Source: Pelomonas sp937871895
GTDB lineage: Bacteria; Pseudomonadota; Gammaproteobacteria; Burkholderiales; Burkholderiaceae_C
NCBI RefSeq assembly: GCF_046348265.1
Contig: NZ_JAXMEO010000005.1
DNA length: 64,000 nt
Direction: 5' to 3' (one strand)
This document shows, piece after piece, positions 52,448 to 61,248 of the stretch. The position numbers and the translations under genes are program-made. Below the pieces are notes generated by a model. It worked only from the letters and a program-made list of their open reading frames with translations. It did not search any database and was not told where the DNA came from. Positions within the stretch are counted from its first letter, which is position 1; each line of letters starts with the position of its first letter.

Positions 52448-53082
52448 CATCGATCCCCGTGATCTACCTCGTGGACGACGAACCCGTGGTGCGCGAGGCC
52501 CTGGCCTGGCTGCTGCGCTCGCGGCGGCTGCTGTCCGAGGAGTTCGAGAGCAGCGAGGCCTTTCTGGCCTTGCTGAACGGCCGCGAGCCACCCTTCCCGA
52601 CCTGCCCGTCCTGCCTGCTGCTCGACGTGCGCATGCCCGGCATGAGCGGCCTGGCGCTCTTTGAGCTGCTCATCGAGCGAGGCCTCACCGATGTGCTGCC
52701 GGTCATCTTCCTGACCGGCCATGGCGACGTGCCCACGGCCGTGGCCGCCGTCAAGCGCGGCGCCTTTGACTTCGTCGAGAAGCCCTTCTCCGACAACGCC
52801 CTCGTGGACCGCGCCCAGCAGGCCCTGGAGCACAGCCGCGCCGCCCTGGCCCGGCGCGACCACCGCCTGGCCTGCCGCAAGCGACTCTCGGAGCTGACCG
52901 AGCGCGAGCTGGAGGTGATGCGCCTCGTCACCCAGGGCCAGCCCAACAAGCTGATTGCCGACGCGCTCGACATCAGCGTGCGCACCGTCGAGGTCCACCG
53001 CGCCCGCGTGTTCGAGAAGATGGAGGTCAAGTCCGCCGTCGAGCTCACAAACCTGCTCCGGGACAATGCGTTGGATGGGTGA
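52444..53082 (+). CDS. FixJ/DctR-like response regulator
   Basis: A 212-residue two-domain regulator. The receiver has YLVDDEPVVREALAWLLR (acidic pocket), the phospho-acceptor Asp in CLLLDVRMPGMSG, VIFLTGHGDVPTAVAAV and the Lys in FVEKPF; the output domain is a LuxR-type HTH, LTERELEVMRLVTQGQPNKL, ADALDISVRTVEVHRAR. It is coupled to the kinase by ATGA overlap and itself overlaps thiL by eight bases. Targets are not in the window. Confidence 0.92.
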   Translation: MTSIPVIYLVDDEPVVREALAWLLRSRRLLSEEFESSEAFLALLNGREPPFPTCPSCLLLDVRMPGMSGLALFELLIERGLTDVLPVIFLTGHGDVPTAVAAVKRGAFDFVEKPFSDNALVDRAQQALEHSRAALARRDHRLACRKRLSELTERELEVMRLVTQGQPNKLIADALDISVRTVEVHRARVFEKMEVKSAVELTNLLRDNALDG

Positions 53083-54010
53083 ATTCGATCTGATCCGCCG
53101 TTACTTCACGCGCACCGTCGCGGACGCCCGCGTTGCCGTCGGCATTGGCGACGACTGCGCCGCTCTCGTGCCCACGCCCGGCCACCACTGGCTGATCTCC
53201 AGCGACATGCTGGTCGAAGGCCGGCACTTCCTGCCCACCGTGGACCCGGCCCACCTCGGCCACAAGGCCCTGGCCGTCAACCTCTCCGACCTCGCCGCCT
53301 GCGGCGCCACGCCGCGCGGCTTCACGCTCGCGCTGGCGCTGCCGCGTGTCGATGAAGCCTGGCTGGCCGGCTTCTCGCGCGGGCTGTTAGCGCTGGCCGA
53401 TACCTTTGAGTGCCCCCTGGTGGGCGGCGACACCACGCAGGGCCCGCTGAACATCTGCATCACCGTGTTTGGCGAGGCGCCGGCCGGCCAGATGCTGCGC
53501 CGCGACGGCGCGCGGCCGGGCGATGAGATTTGGGTCTCCGGCCGGTTAGGTGACGCGCGGCTCGCACTCGAAGCCTTTCGGGGTCGCGTGAGTGCCGCGA
53601 ACCTCGACGCCCTGCGCCCGGCCATGGAGCAGCCCAATCCACGCGTCGCCCTCGGCCAGTCGCTGCGTGGCATTGCCTCAAGCAGCATCGACATCTCCGA
53701 CGGCCTCGCCGGTGACCTCGGTCACATCCTCGCCGCCTCAGGTGTCGGCGCCAACCTCGACCTGCCCGCGCTGCCGCGCAGTCCGAGTCTGGCCGCCCAA
53801 TCGCGCGAGTGGCAGATCGAATGCCTGCTGGCCGGCGGCGACGACTACGAGCTCGTCTTCACCGTGCCCCTCGGCCACGCGCTGCCGGACGTGGGGCTCA
53901 CGCTCTACCGCATCGGCGTCATCGAACCCGAGCGGGGGCTGCGCGTGCGCGACGAAGCCGGCCAACTGCTGCCCACCACCTGGCGCAGCTTTGATCACTT
54001 CAAGTCATGA
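53075..54010 (+). CDS. thiL: thiamine-monophosphate kinase
   Basis: A 311-residue ATP-dependent kinase making thiamine diphosphate from thiamine monophosphate. Motifs: MGEFDLIRRYF at the start, VGIGDDCAALVP, SSDMLVEGRHF, KALAVNLSDLAACGATP, LVGGDTTQGPL, SIDISDGLAGDLGHI and LLAGGDDYELVFTVP. Start ATG 53075 overlaps the regulator's end by eight bases. It runs into pgpA with an ATGA overlap, forming the thiL-pgpA-pncC block common in Betaproteobacteria. Confidence 0.96.
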   Translation: MGEFDLIRRYFTRTVADARVAVGIGDDCAALVPTPGHHWLISSDMLVEGRHFLPTVDPAHLGHKALAVNLSDLAACGATPRGFTLALALPRVDEAWLAGFSRGLLALADTFECPLVGGDTTQGPLNICITVFGEAPAGQMLRRDGARPGDEIWVSGRLGDARLALEAFRGRVSAANLDALRPAMEQPNPRVALGQSLRGIASSSIDISDGLAGDLGHILAASGVGANLDLPALPRSPSLAAQSREWQIECLLAGGDDYELVFTVPLGHALPDVGLTLYRIGVIEPERGLRVRDEAGQLLPTTWRSFDHFKS

Positions 54011-54540
54011 CTGCGCCCCGTCGTGCAACTGCAGTCTTCATGTGGCCCCACCCGGCCCACTGGATCGCGCTCGGCTTTGGCAGCGGCCTCTCGCCCAAGG
54101 CGCCCGGCACCGTCGGCACGCTCTGGGCCTGGCTCGCGTTTTGGGCGCTCGGCCTCATCTTCCCGTCCTGGGGCGACCGCGAGTGGCTGCTCTGCATTAC
54201 TGCCTCCACGCTCGTCGGCTGGTGGGCCTGCACCCGCTGCGCCCAGCATCTCGGCATTGGTGACCCCGGCGCCATCGTCTGGGACGAGGTCGTCGCCTTC
54301 TGGCTCGTGCTCTGGCTCGCCGCCCCCATGGGCTTCGTCGGCCAGCTCGTCGCCTTCGGCCTCTTCCGCTTCTTCGACGCCGCCAAGCCCGGCCCCGTCG
54401 CCTGGGCCGACCGCCTCTTCAAGCTCCAACCCGGCGAGCCCATCGGCTGGCGCCAGGGCTTCGGCATCCTGCTCGACGACTTCGTCGCCGCGGGCTGCAC
54501 GCTGGCCGTCATCGCCGTCTATCGCTTCGCGCTGGCATGA
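54007..54540 (+). CDS. pgpA: phosphatidylglycerophosphatase A
   Basis: A 177-residue membrane phosphatase of phosphatidylglycerol synthesis. ALGFGSGLSPKAPGTVGTLW carries the signature, followed by IVWDEVVAFWLVLWL and RFFDAAKPGPVAWADR, with four membrane helices. Overlaps thiL and pncC by ATGA on both sides. Assignment is firm. Confidence 0.95.
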   Translation: MTAPRRATAVFMWPHPAHWIALGFGSGLSPKAPGTVGTLWAWLAFWALGLIFPSWGDREWLLCITASTLVGWWACTRCAQHLGIGDPGAIVWDEVVAFWLVLWLAAPMGFVGQLVAFGLFRFFDAAKPGPVAWADRLFKLQPGEPIGWRQGFGILLDDFVAAGCTLAVIAVYRFALA

Positions 54541-55025
54541 CCACCCCTGAGCTCGTCGAACAGATCGCCATCCTGCTCCGCGCCCGTGGCGAACGCATGG
54601 CCACCGCCGAGTCCTGCACCGGCGGCCTCATCGCCGCCACCTGCACCGACCTCGCCGGCTCCAGCGACTGGTTTGAGCGCGGCGTGGTGACCTATAGCAA
54701 CGAGGCCAAGCAAGAGCTGCTCGGTGTGCCCAAGGCCCTGATCGACGCCCACGGCGCCGTCAGCGCCGAAGTCGCCGAAGCCATGGCCACCGGCTTGCTC
54801 ACCCATGCGCCGGTGGAGTGGGCCATCGCCGTTACCGGCGTTGCCGGGCCGGGCGGCGGCAGTGCCGAGAAGCCTGTAGGGACGGTGTGGCTGGCCCTGG
54901 CGGGGCGCAGCGGGGTGCTGCGGGTGTGGTGTGAGCGCTTTGAGGGCGACCGGGCGCGGGTGCGGTGGCAGACGGTGACCTCAGGGCTTGGCGCACTGAA
55001 GTGGCAGTTGGGGCAGGCCAGCTGA
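54537..55025 (+). CDS. pncC: nicotinamide-nucleotide amidohydrolase (CinA C-terminal domain family)
   Basis: A 162-residue enzyme converting NMN to NaMN. It shows RMATAESCTGGLIAATCTDL with the active-site Ser, SDWFERGVVTYSNEAKQELL, AVSAEVAEAMATGLL and the strongly conserved AVTGVAGPGGGSAEKPVGTV. The N-terminal CinA domain is absent, as is usual for PncC. It overlaps pgpA (ATGA) and ends before a bidirectional terminator. A second, dead copy lies at 56116-56610. Confidence 0.94.
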   Translation: MTTPELVEQIAILLRARGERMATAESCTGGLIAATCTDLAGSSDWFERGVVTYSNEAKQELLGVPKALIDAHGAVSAEVAEAMATGLLTHAPVEWAIAVTGVAGPGGGSAEKPVGTVWLALAGRSGVLRVWCERFEGDRARVRWQTVTSGLGALKWQLGQAS

Positions 55026-55082
55026 AGGGCTGTGAAGCCCTCCGGTTGGGCGCTCGGGCTGAAGCTGCTCGACCAAACAAAT

Positions 55083-55104
55083 AGGCCACCCGTGCGGGTG
55101 GCCT
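55083..55104. terminator. bidirectional terminator between pncC and PEP-CTERM gene
   Basis: AGGCCACCC (55083-55091), loop GTGC, GGGTGGCCT (55096-55104), then TTTC: a perfect 9-bp stem with T tail on the plus strand, and an A-rich flank that serves the minus strand. It serves pncC (plus) and the PEP-CTERM gene (minus). A near-identical copy sits at 56664-56687. Confidence 0.8.
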
Positions 55105-55129
55105 TTCTAGAGGGATCACCAGCCAGTGC

Positions 55130-55906
55130 TCAGGCCCGGCGCTCGCGGCGGCGGAAAGCCACGCCGAAGGCGACGCCCAGGCCGCTCAGCAGCATGGCCG
55201 AGGTGGTCGGTTCCGGGACAGGGGTTGCCATCGGGGTGGTGACGTAGCTTTGAGCGTTGGCATTCAAGTTGATGTCCATGCTCTCGCTCGTCGAGTTGAT
55301 AAAGCTCAAACTGAACTGTCCCGAGGAACTAGGCGCTAGGTTGGAATAGCCAAAACCTGTGAACACCGATCGACCACCGTAGTTGTAGACCGCCGACCCG
55401 TTGTCGGACAGACGGAATTCGAGACCGGCGGAAGCGCTGAGCCAAGTTTGATCCACCGACCCAAAGCCGTTGGCCGCAACGTCCGCGTCGGCCGTGACCA
55501 GCAGCAGCGTGCCAGCGCCGAGCGACAGCGTGAAATAGGCTTGGCTGTAAACGCTCGAATCGCCGTAGGTGCTCAGCGCCGTGTCGGACAGCGAACTTGT
55601 CAGCGTGAAGCTGGATGGATCGAGCGCATTGCCGGCTGCCGAGCTTGCCAGCGCCAGACCCGGCGCGTTGACTTGTGACGATGCTGGCAGGACCCATTGA
55701 TAGTCGCTCAAGCCTTTTTCGGAGTACGCAACCGTATAAACCGTTCCGCTCAAGATCGTGAACGACGGCGCAATGCCGTCCAGCGGGTTCAAGTCAAAGA
55801 CTTGAAATTTGATGTTCGACAGCGATGCGGTCGCGGTCACGGCCCAGGCGCCGGTGGTGGCTGCAAGCAGCGCGGTGGCTGCAAAAGTCTTTTGGATCAC
55901 TCCCAT
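55130..55906 (-). CDS. PEP-CTERM protein, copy 1 of duplicated pair
   Basis: A 258-residue exported protein: signal peptide MGVIQKTFAATALLAATTG, beta-rich domain starting WAVTATASLSNIKFQVFDLN, PLDGIAPSFTI, and the PEP-CTERM tail VPEPTTSAMLLSGLGVAF then FRRRERRA. It is clearly paralogous to the gene at 56709-57482. Both share upstream sequence ending with CACGTTGG. Function unknown; expected exosortase substrate. Confidence 0.87.
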   Translation of the reverse strand: MGVIQKTFAATALLAATTGAWAVTATASLSNIKFQVFDLNPLDGIAPSFTILSGTVYTVAYSEKGLSDYQWVLPASSQVNAPGLALASSAAGNALDPSSFTLTSSLSDTALSTYGDSSVYSQAYFTLSLGAGTLLLVTADADVAANGFGSVDQTWLSASAGLEFRLSDNGSAVYNYGGRSVFTGFGYSNLAPSSSGQFSLSFINSTSESMDINLNANAQSYVTTPMATPVPEPTTSAMLLSGLGVAFGVAFRRRERRA

Positions 55907-56115
55907 TTGTGCAATCTTTCACGTTGGCTTGGTAGAAGTTCGGAGGTTACCGGCTGGAGATGAACGAACTGAGTTGGGCCGCCCCCATGAATGGAGGGTG
56001 CAAATTGCCAAGACCCTGACCGCTCCTAGACTTCTACCAAACTTGGCGTGAGAGGCGTGAGCGAAGCGAACTTCGACAACTGACTTCGCGTCGCCTGTTC
56101 GACCGAAGGATCGTC

Positions 56116-56610
56116 ATGCAAGTAGCCTGCGCCCTAAACGCACAAATCGCCACGGCGTTCCGCTCCTGCGGCTAGCGCCCCGACACGGCCGTGTCCTGCG
56201 GCCTCATCGCCGCCACCTGCACCGACCTCGCCGGCTCCAGCCACTGGTACGAACGTGGCGTGGTGACGTACAGCAATGAGGCCACGACGGAGCTGCTCGG
56301 CGTGCCCAAAACCTTGATTGACACCCACGGCGCCGTCAGTGCCGAAGTTGCTGAGGCGATGACCACCGGCCTGCTCGCTCGAGTCCCCGGCACCGTCCAC
56401 TGGACCATCGCCGTCACGGGCATCGCTGGCCCGGGGGGTGGCAGTGCCGAGAAGCCGGTCGGGACGGTATGGCTGGCGCTGGCGGGGCGCAGCGGGGTGC
56501 TGCGGGTGTGGTGCGAGCGCTTCGACGGCGATCGACGCGCGGTTCGTGTTCAGACGATTGAGTCAGGGCTGAATGCCCTACGCCGTGAACTTGCGCCAGC
56601 TTCAGGTTGA
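56116..56610 (+). pseudogene. decayed duplicate of pncC
   Basis: ATG 56116 gives MQVACALNAQIATAFRSCG then TAG at 56173-56175, aligned with MTTPELVEQIA of the intact gene. Past the stop the sequence continues in the same frame as RPDTAVSCGLIAATCTDLAG, matching the intact copy except that six bases are missing, turning SCTGG into SCG. The rest (YERGVVTYSNEATTELLGVP, VTGIAGPGGGSAEKPVG) is well conserved through 56610. A GTG at 56191 could start a truncated protein, but the active-site loop is lost. Confidence 0.85.
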
Positions 56611-56663
56611 GTTGGGCGGAATGGCTGCCCGACGACCCCGTCGAGCGCCGTTCGCCAATTGAA

Positions 56664-56687
56664 AAGGCCACCCCACAGGGTGGCCTT
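56664..56687. terminator. duplicated bidirectional terminator
   Basis: AAGGCCACCC (56664-56673), loop CACA, GGGTGGCCTT (56678-56687): a perfect 10-bp stem with A and T flanks. Same stem core as at 55083-55104, different loop. Lies between the pncC pseudogene and the second PEP-CTERM gene. Confidence 0.8.
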
Positions 56688-56708
56688 GGCATGGAGCCTG
56701 AAGCTCGA

Positions 56709-57482
56709 TCAGGCCCGACGTTCGCGACGGCGGAATGCCAAACCGAAGGCAACGCCCAAGCCGCTCAGCAGCATGGCGGCGGACGACGGCTCCGGCACGG
56801 GCGCCATCGGGGTGCTGGTACCCGCCTGGGCATACAGGCCCAAGTTCCCCGTCACGGTGCTAGCGCCAAAGTTGGCAAAGCTAGCGCTGACCGACCCGGA
56901 TGCGCTGGGAGAAAGGTTCCCGTAGTTAAGGCCGGTGTAGGCCTGCAAGTAACCGTTGCTGTTGCTCGAAATGCCGTCATTCCAGTTGTAGAACTGGACC
57001 TGCGAAGTACCGTAGACGTAAGTACCGTTCACCGCCCCGGAAGCGTCTGCGGCCACGCTGGAGTCAGCGGTGATCAGCACCAACGTGCCTGCGCCCACTT
57101 CAATTTGGAAGTTTGCGCTGATAGATGCGTAGGCATAGCCATAGGTGCTCAGTGCGGTGTCGCTGGCCGAGGCCGTCAACGAGTAGCTGCCAAGGTTGAC
57201 ACCCGAGCCGTTGGACGCCCCAGCGAGGTCCAGACCGGTCGCGGTGAGATGTACGGCGGCTGGCGAGTCGCTATTCCAAACATTCAAGCCCGATTGCGTG
57301 TAGGCACTCGCGTAGTTGCTACTGGACAAGACGCTGAAGCTTGGTGCGATGCCGTCCAACGGGGTCAGATCAAAGACCAGCACTTGAACATTGTTTAACG
57401 ACGCCGTGGCCGTCACGGCCGAAGCACCACCAGCGGCCACGAGCATTGCGCCGACAGCCAAAGCCTTATGAATCGCTCCCAT
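56709..57482 (-). CDS. PEP-CTERM protein, copy 2 of duplicated pair
   Basis: A 257-residue exported protein: signal MGAIHKALAVGAMLVAAGGA, then SAVTATASLNNVQVLVFDLT and PLDGIAPSFSV, PEP-CTERM tail VPEPSSAAMLLSGLGVAF plus FRRRERRA. It is paralogous to copy 1, with the ends much more conserved than the middle (residues about 80-200), as expected for a surface protein under diversifying change. GAAGGAATG before the start offers a ribosome binding site. Confidence 0.87.
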   Translation of the reverse strand: MGAIHKALAVGAMLVAAGGASAVTATASLNNVQVLVFDLTPLDGIAPSFSVLSSSNYASAYTQSGLNVWNSDSPAAVHLTATGLDLAGASNGSGVNLGSYSLTASASDTALSTYGYAYASISANFQIEVGAGTLVLITADSSVAADASGAVNGTYVYGTSQVQFYNWNDGISSNSNGYLQAYTGLNYGNLSPSASGSVSASFANFGASTVTGNLGLYAQAGTSTPMAPVPEPSSAAMLLSGLGVAFGLAFRRRERRA

Positions 57483-57630
57483 GTGCGCATTCCTTCACGT
57501 TGGTTAAGGGAAAACCCAAGACTAGCGGCAAAAGTAGGCGGAGCCGTGATGGCGACCCCCCCGAATGGAGGGTTCCCTCGTGCATCAGCAACGCGGAGTC
57601 GCGGTGCTCCCCCTAGGTTGCCAGTGAATA

Positions 57631-57659
57631 AGACCCGGCTAGGCCGCAGGGCCGGGTCT
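57631..57659. terminator. hairpin after the cupin gene
   Basis: AGACCCGGC (57631-57639) pairs perfectly with GCCGGGTCT (57651-57659) across an 11-base loop. It lies between the PEP-CTERM promoter region and the 3' end of the minus-strand cupin gene, where a terminator for the latter is expected, but is about 95 bases past its stop and lacks a clear T tail. Confidence 0.45.
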
Positions 57660-57753
57660 GGTCAACAGCCGAGGGTACTGCCGGCCCGAGCCTCCCTGGT
57701 CGCCAGGGTGGGTTTGGCAAGCGCTTGGTCTCTCGCCGCCCAAGCCGTGGGAC

Positions 57754-58791
57754 TCATCCCCGCTTGAACGCCTCCCCCAAGATCCCCCTGATCGCCTCGG
57801 CCTGCTGCGCTGAGGAGAGCCCCATCAGCCCCCGATGCTCGGGCGCCAAATGGGCCAAAGCCGGCCCGTGCTGCTCGAACGCGAAGTAGTCGAACAGCCC
57901 GCGCCACACGGCCTGCTGCTCGGGGGGCATGTGGCGGAAGGCGAGGACGGCGTGCAAGAGCGCGTCAAAGGGTTTGGTGGGCGGGGGCGCGTCGGTCCAC
58001 CAGTAGTTGATGAGGATGTTGAAGCCGGAGAGGGACTGGACCTGGTGCCACCAGGCGTAGGGCAGGTAGAGGGCGTCGCCGGGGTCGAGCTCGGCGACCT
58101 GGGCGTGGGCGAGGGCCTCGCGGAAGCGGGGGTAGCGGTCGTAGTCTGGGGCTTCGAGGTCGACCATGCTGACGGGCGGGCCGGCGGGCGTGAAGTCGAT
58201 GGGGCCGATGTAGAGGTTGGGCAGCTGCTCGGGTGGGAAGAGCGTGAAGCGGCGGCGGCCGGCGACGACGCAGGCGAGGTTCTGCGCGAGGTCAAAGTGG
58301 GTCTGCACGCGGACGGCGTTGCCGATCCAGATGCGCGGCATCACCTGAGGATTCATCAGCGGTAGCGGGAGGGCCCCAGCCAACTGCGGCAAGCAAGCGG
58401 GCAGGGGCATGGAGTCCATGTAGATGGCAGGGGCCGTGGCGTCAGCGGCGTGCGCGAGCAGCAGGCGCAGGCCGTCGAGGAGTGCGGTCGGCCGGCGCTC
58501 GAAGGTGAGCCCGGCCATGCCTTCGCGGTAGAACAGGTGGCGGCCGGCTGCTGGGTCGCCGAGCGTGAGTGGGATGCGCGCGCCCGAAGAGAACGGCAGC
58601 AGGTATTCGCAGACGGCTTGGTCAGACACCTGGGCGGCTTGCACCACTGGCCAGTGCTTGACGAGGCCACGCAGGATCACCGGGCGGTTGGCAGGCAGCA
58701 CCTCGGCGCGGAAGCGCGCGGTGAAGTCAGCGGCATCGACGCCGTGCAGCTCGGCGGTGCGGGGCAGGTCAGCGGTGGGGATGGGGCTCAT
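57754..58791 (-). CDS. cupin-like (JmjC/PASS1-type) domain protein
   Basis: A 345-residue protein of the cupin_8/JmjC-like class: ANRPVILRGLVKHWPVVQAA at the start, metal-binding H-x-D in RVQTHFDLAQNLACVVAGRR, PGDALYLPYAWWHQVQSLSG with the distal His, and FNILINYWW. Such proteins are Fe(II)/2-oxoglutarate oxygenase-like and in some loci accompany TonB receptors and flavin halogenases, none of which is present here. ATG 58791 (MSPIPTADLPR) is chosen. Substrate unknown. Confidence 0.85.
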   Translation of the reverse strand: MSPIPTADLPRTAELHGVDAADFTARFRAEVLPANRPVILRGLVKHWPVVQAAQVSDQAVCEYLLPFSSGARIPLTLGDPAAGRHLFYREGMAGLTFERRPTALLDGLRLLLAHAADATAPAIYMDSMPLPACLPQLAGALPLPLMNPQVMPRIWIGNAVRVQTHFDLAQNLACVVAGRRRFTLFPPEQLPNLYIGPIDFTPAGPPVSMVDLEAPDYDRYPRFREALAHAQVAELDPGDALYLPYAWWHQVQSLSGFNILINYWWTDAPPPTKPFDALLHAVLAFRHMPPEQQAVWRGLFDYFAFEQHGPALAHLAPEHRGLMGLSSAQQAEAIRGILGEAFKRG

Positions 58792-58814
58792 GGCCCGCGC
58801 ATTGTCCGCGCTGG

Positions 58815-61238
58815 TCAGCCCAGCCACCCCAGCAGGCTCTCGCCTGATTCCTCCAGTTGCGAAGGCGCCGTCCAGCCCTGGGCCCAGTCGAGGAACTGGT
58901 CGGCTGGCATGGGCTTGGCGAGGAAGTAGCCCTGGCCTTCGTTGCACCCGAGGGCCGCGAGCAGGCTCCAGGCCTTGATGGTCTCCAGGCCTTCGGCGAC
59001 GACGCTCAGGCCCAGGTTGTGCGCCAGCTCGACGGTGGAGCGCACGATGCGGGCGTCGTCCAGGTCGCGCTCCATCGCGAGCACGAAGCTCTTGTCGATC
59101 TTGAGTTCATCGACCGGCAGGCGCTTCAGGTAGGCGAGCGAGGAGTAGCCGGTGCCAAAGTCGTCGATGCTGAGCTTGAAGCCCTGGGCGCTGAGGTGCT
59201 CCAGCGTGGAGAGTGCGCGCTCGGGGTCGTCCATGATGGCGGACTCGGTGATCTCCAAACACAGGGTCTGCGGCGCAACGCCGAGCGGTGTGAGCAGGGC
59301 TTCGATCTTGGCGGGCAGGTCCTGGTCGAGCAGGTCGCGGGTGGAGAGGTTGACCGACAGGCGAAGCTGGTGGCCGGCGTCCATGGCGCGGCGCGAGAAG
59401 GCGGCGGTCTCGGCCAGCACCCAGGCGGTGAGCTGGCGCACGAAGCCCGTCTGCTCGGCAAAGGGGATGAACTGCATGGGCGGCACCAGGCCACGCGTGG
59501 GGTGCTGCCAGCGCACCAGGGCCTCGGCGCCGACGATCTTGCGCCCGCGCAGGTCCACCTTGGGCTGCAGGTAGAGCCGCAGCTCGCCCGCCGCGACGGC
59601 CTGGCGCAGCTCGGACAGCAGCGACAGCGACTCCTGGCTGCCGACGTCGAGCTGCGCGTGATAAATCAGGCTGCCGCACTGGCGCTGTTTGGCGGCGTCC
59701 ATGGCCAGCTCGGCGCGCGCCAGTAGCAGATTCACCTCGTGGCCGTGCTCGGGGTAGAGCGCAATGCCGATGCCAGCGCCGAGGTCGATGGTCTGGTCGT
59801 CGATCTGCAGCGGGCGTTCGAAGTCTTTCAGGATGGCAAAGGCCGCCTCGCTGGCCTGGCGCGCATTGACCTGCTCCAGCACGATGACGAACTCGTCGCC
59901 ATAGAGCCGGGCCAGGTCGGCATGCACGGCGCTGCACAGCTGCCCGAGGCGCTTGCCCACGGCTTGCAGCAGGCGGTCGCCCAGCTCGCGTCCCAGCACG
60001 TCGTTGACGCGCTTGAAGCGGTCGAGGTTGAGCATCAGCACGGCGCCGTGGCTGTCGGGCGTGAGCAGGTGGTGCTGCAGCAGCTCCGCGAGGCGCGCGC
60101 GGTTGGGCAGCAGGGTCAGCTGGTCCACGTAAGCGAGGTTGGCCACCAGGGCGTCGCGGCGCTGGATGCCCTCGCGCATGTTCTCCAGCGCGATGGACAG
60201 GTTGCGCACCTCGACCACGCCGGGCGAGGCGCTGACGGGGGTCTCGTAGTCACCGCGCTCCAGGCGGCGTGCTGCTTGCGACAGGCCCTTGATGGGCTCG
60301 CTGATGGAGCGCGCCAGCAGCACGCTCAGGACCGCAAACACGGCCACGCCCAGCAGCGTCAGCCCGAGCAGCACCAGCTGCAGCTGGCGGTAGGGCGCGA
60401 GGGCGGCGTCGAGTGAGCGCAGCAGCAGCACGCCGGCGCTTTGGCCACCGTCGTTGATGAGCGTCACGAAGCGCGAGCTGACGCGCTCGCCGTCGATCGC
60501 GCTCAACTGCGGCACGCCTTCGTCGCCAAAGCTGAGGGGGCTCGCGCGCGTGGCATCGAGGGTCTGGGCCAAGGGCTTCCAGCCGGCTTCGCTGCTGCGC
60601 ATCAGCAGCACGCCGTCCAGCTCGGACAGGGCCTTGAGGTCGTCCAGCACGGCGCGGTCGAGCGTGAAGGCCATCAGCACCCAGCCCACCGGCGCGGGTG
60701 TGCGCACCGGAACGGCCACCACCTGGTAGGCCTGGCCGCCGCGCACGGTCAGCACGGCGTCGCGGGCCTTGCCGGCCGCGTTGCCAGCCACATTGCCTGT
60801 CACCTCGCCGGCCACCTCGCGCAAGGCCGCCGAGAGCGCATGCGCATCCGGGTGCGTGGCGACGACGAGCTGGAACTGGGCGTCGAAGTAGGCCACCACA
60901 CGCGCGCCGATGCGCTCGCCCTGGTTGTCGAGGGCGCTCTTGACGGTCTCTGCGGTGGCGGCATCGGGGTGGGCCAGCCACTGGCCGAGCGCTTCCTTGA
61001 AGCCGTAGTCCTTGGCCTGCAGCTCGGCAGCGTCACGCAGACGCGTGGCTTGCTGTACGAGCAGGCGGCGCAGCACGCGCTCACCGGTCTGCAGGTCGGC
61101 CGACAGCGAGACCTCGGCATTGCCCGTCACCGCGCTGCGCGTGACGACCAGGCTCACCAACTGCACCAACAGCAGCAAGCCCAGGAAGAGGGCCACGATG
61201 CGGCCCTCCAGGCGGCGGAGGTTGAGGAAGGCGGGCAT
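58815..61238 (-). CDS. membrane GGDEF-EAL protein, probable c-di-GMP phosphodiesterase
   Basis: An 807-residue inner-membrane protein: helix IVALFLGLLLLVQLVSLVV, a periplasmic sensor about 35-290, second helix LVLLGLTLLGVAVFAVLSVL, HAMP about 310-360 (RSISEPIKGLSQAARRLERG), GGDEF domain about 390-540 where the motif reads YGDEF, and EAL domain about 560-800 with EALVRW, LEITESAIM and DDFGTGYSSLAYL. The EAL residues look intact and the GGDEF motif is altered, so net c-di-GMP breakdown is likely. The start lies ten bases after the plastocyanin-like gene, with which it forms an operon. Confidence 0.9.
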   Translation of the reverse strand: MPAFLNLRRLEGRIVALFLGLLLLVQLVSLVVTRSAVTGNAEVSLSADLQTGERVLRRLLVQQATRLRDAAELQAKDYGFKEALGQWLAHPDAATAETVKSALDNQGERIGARVVAYFDAQFQLVVATHPDAHALSAALREVAGEVTGNVAGNAAGKARDAVLTVRGGQAYQVVAVPVRTPAPVGWVLMAFTLDRAVLDDLKALSELDGVLLMRSSEAGWKPLAQTLDATRASPLSFGDEGVPQLSAIDGERVSSRFVTLINDGGQSAGVLLLRSLDAALAPYRQLQLVLLGLTLLGVAVFAVLSVLLARSISEPIKGLSQAARRLERGDYETPVSASPGVVEVRNLSIALENMREGIQRRDALVANLAYVDQLTLLPNRARLAELLQHHLLTPDSHGAVLMLNLDRFKRVNDVLGRELGDRLLQAVGKRLGQLCSAVHADLARLYGDEFVIVLEQVNARQASEAAFAILKDFERPLQIDDQTIDLGAGIGIALYPEHGHEVNLLLARAELAMDAAKQRQCGSLIYHAQLDVGSQESLSLLSELRQAVAAGELRLYLQPKVDLRGRKIVGAEALVRWQHPTRGLVPPMQFIPFAEQTGFVRQLTAWVLAETAAFSRRAMDAGHQLRLSVNLSTRDLLDQDLPAKIEALLTPLGVAPQTLCLEITESAIMDDPERALSTLEHLSAQGFKLSIDDFGTGYSSLAYLKRLPVDELKIDKSFVLAMERDLDDARIVRSTVELAHNLGLSVVAEGLETIKAWSLLAALGCNEGQGYFLAKPMPADQFLDWAQGWTAPSQLEESGESLLGWLG

Positions 61239-61248
61239 CAGTCGCGCA

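Noticed and set aside
55980..56015. Sigma-54 promoter (TTGGCAATTTGCA on the minus strand) upstream of PEP-CTERM copy 1
   Set aside because: GG-to-GC spacing is six bases instead of ten, and it is not kept upstream of copy 2.
56191..56610. Functional short pncC from GTG 56191
   Set aside because: The SCTGG active-site loop has lost two residues and the N-terminal strand-helix lies before the TAG; no ribosome binding site is seen.
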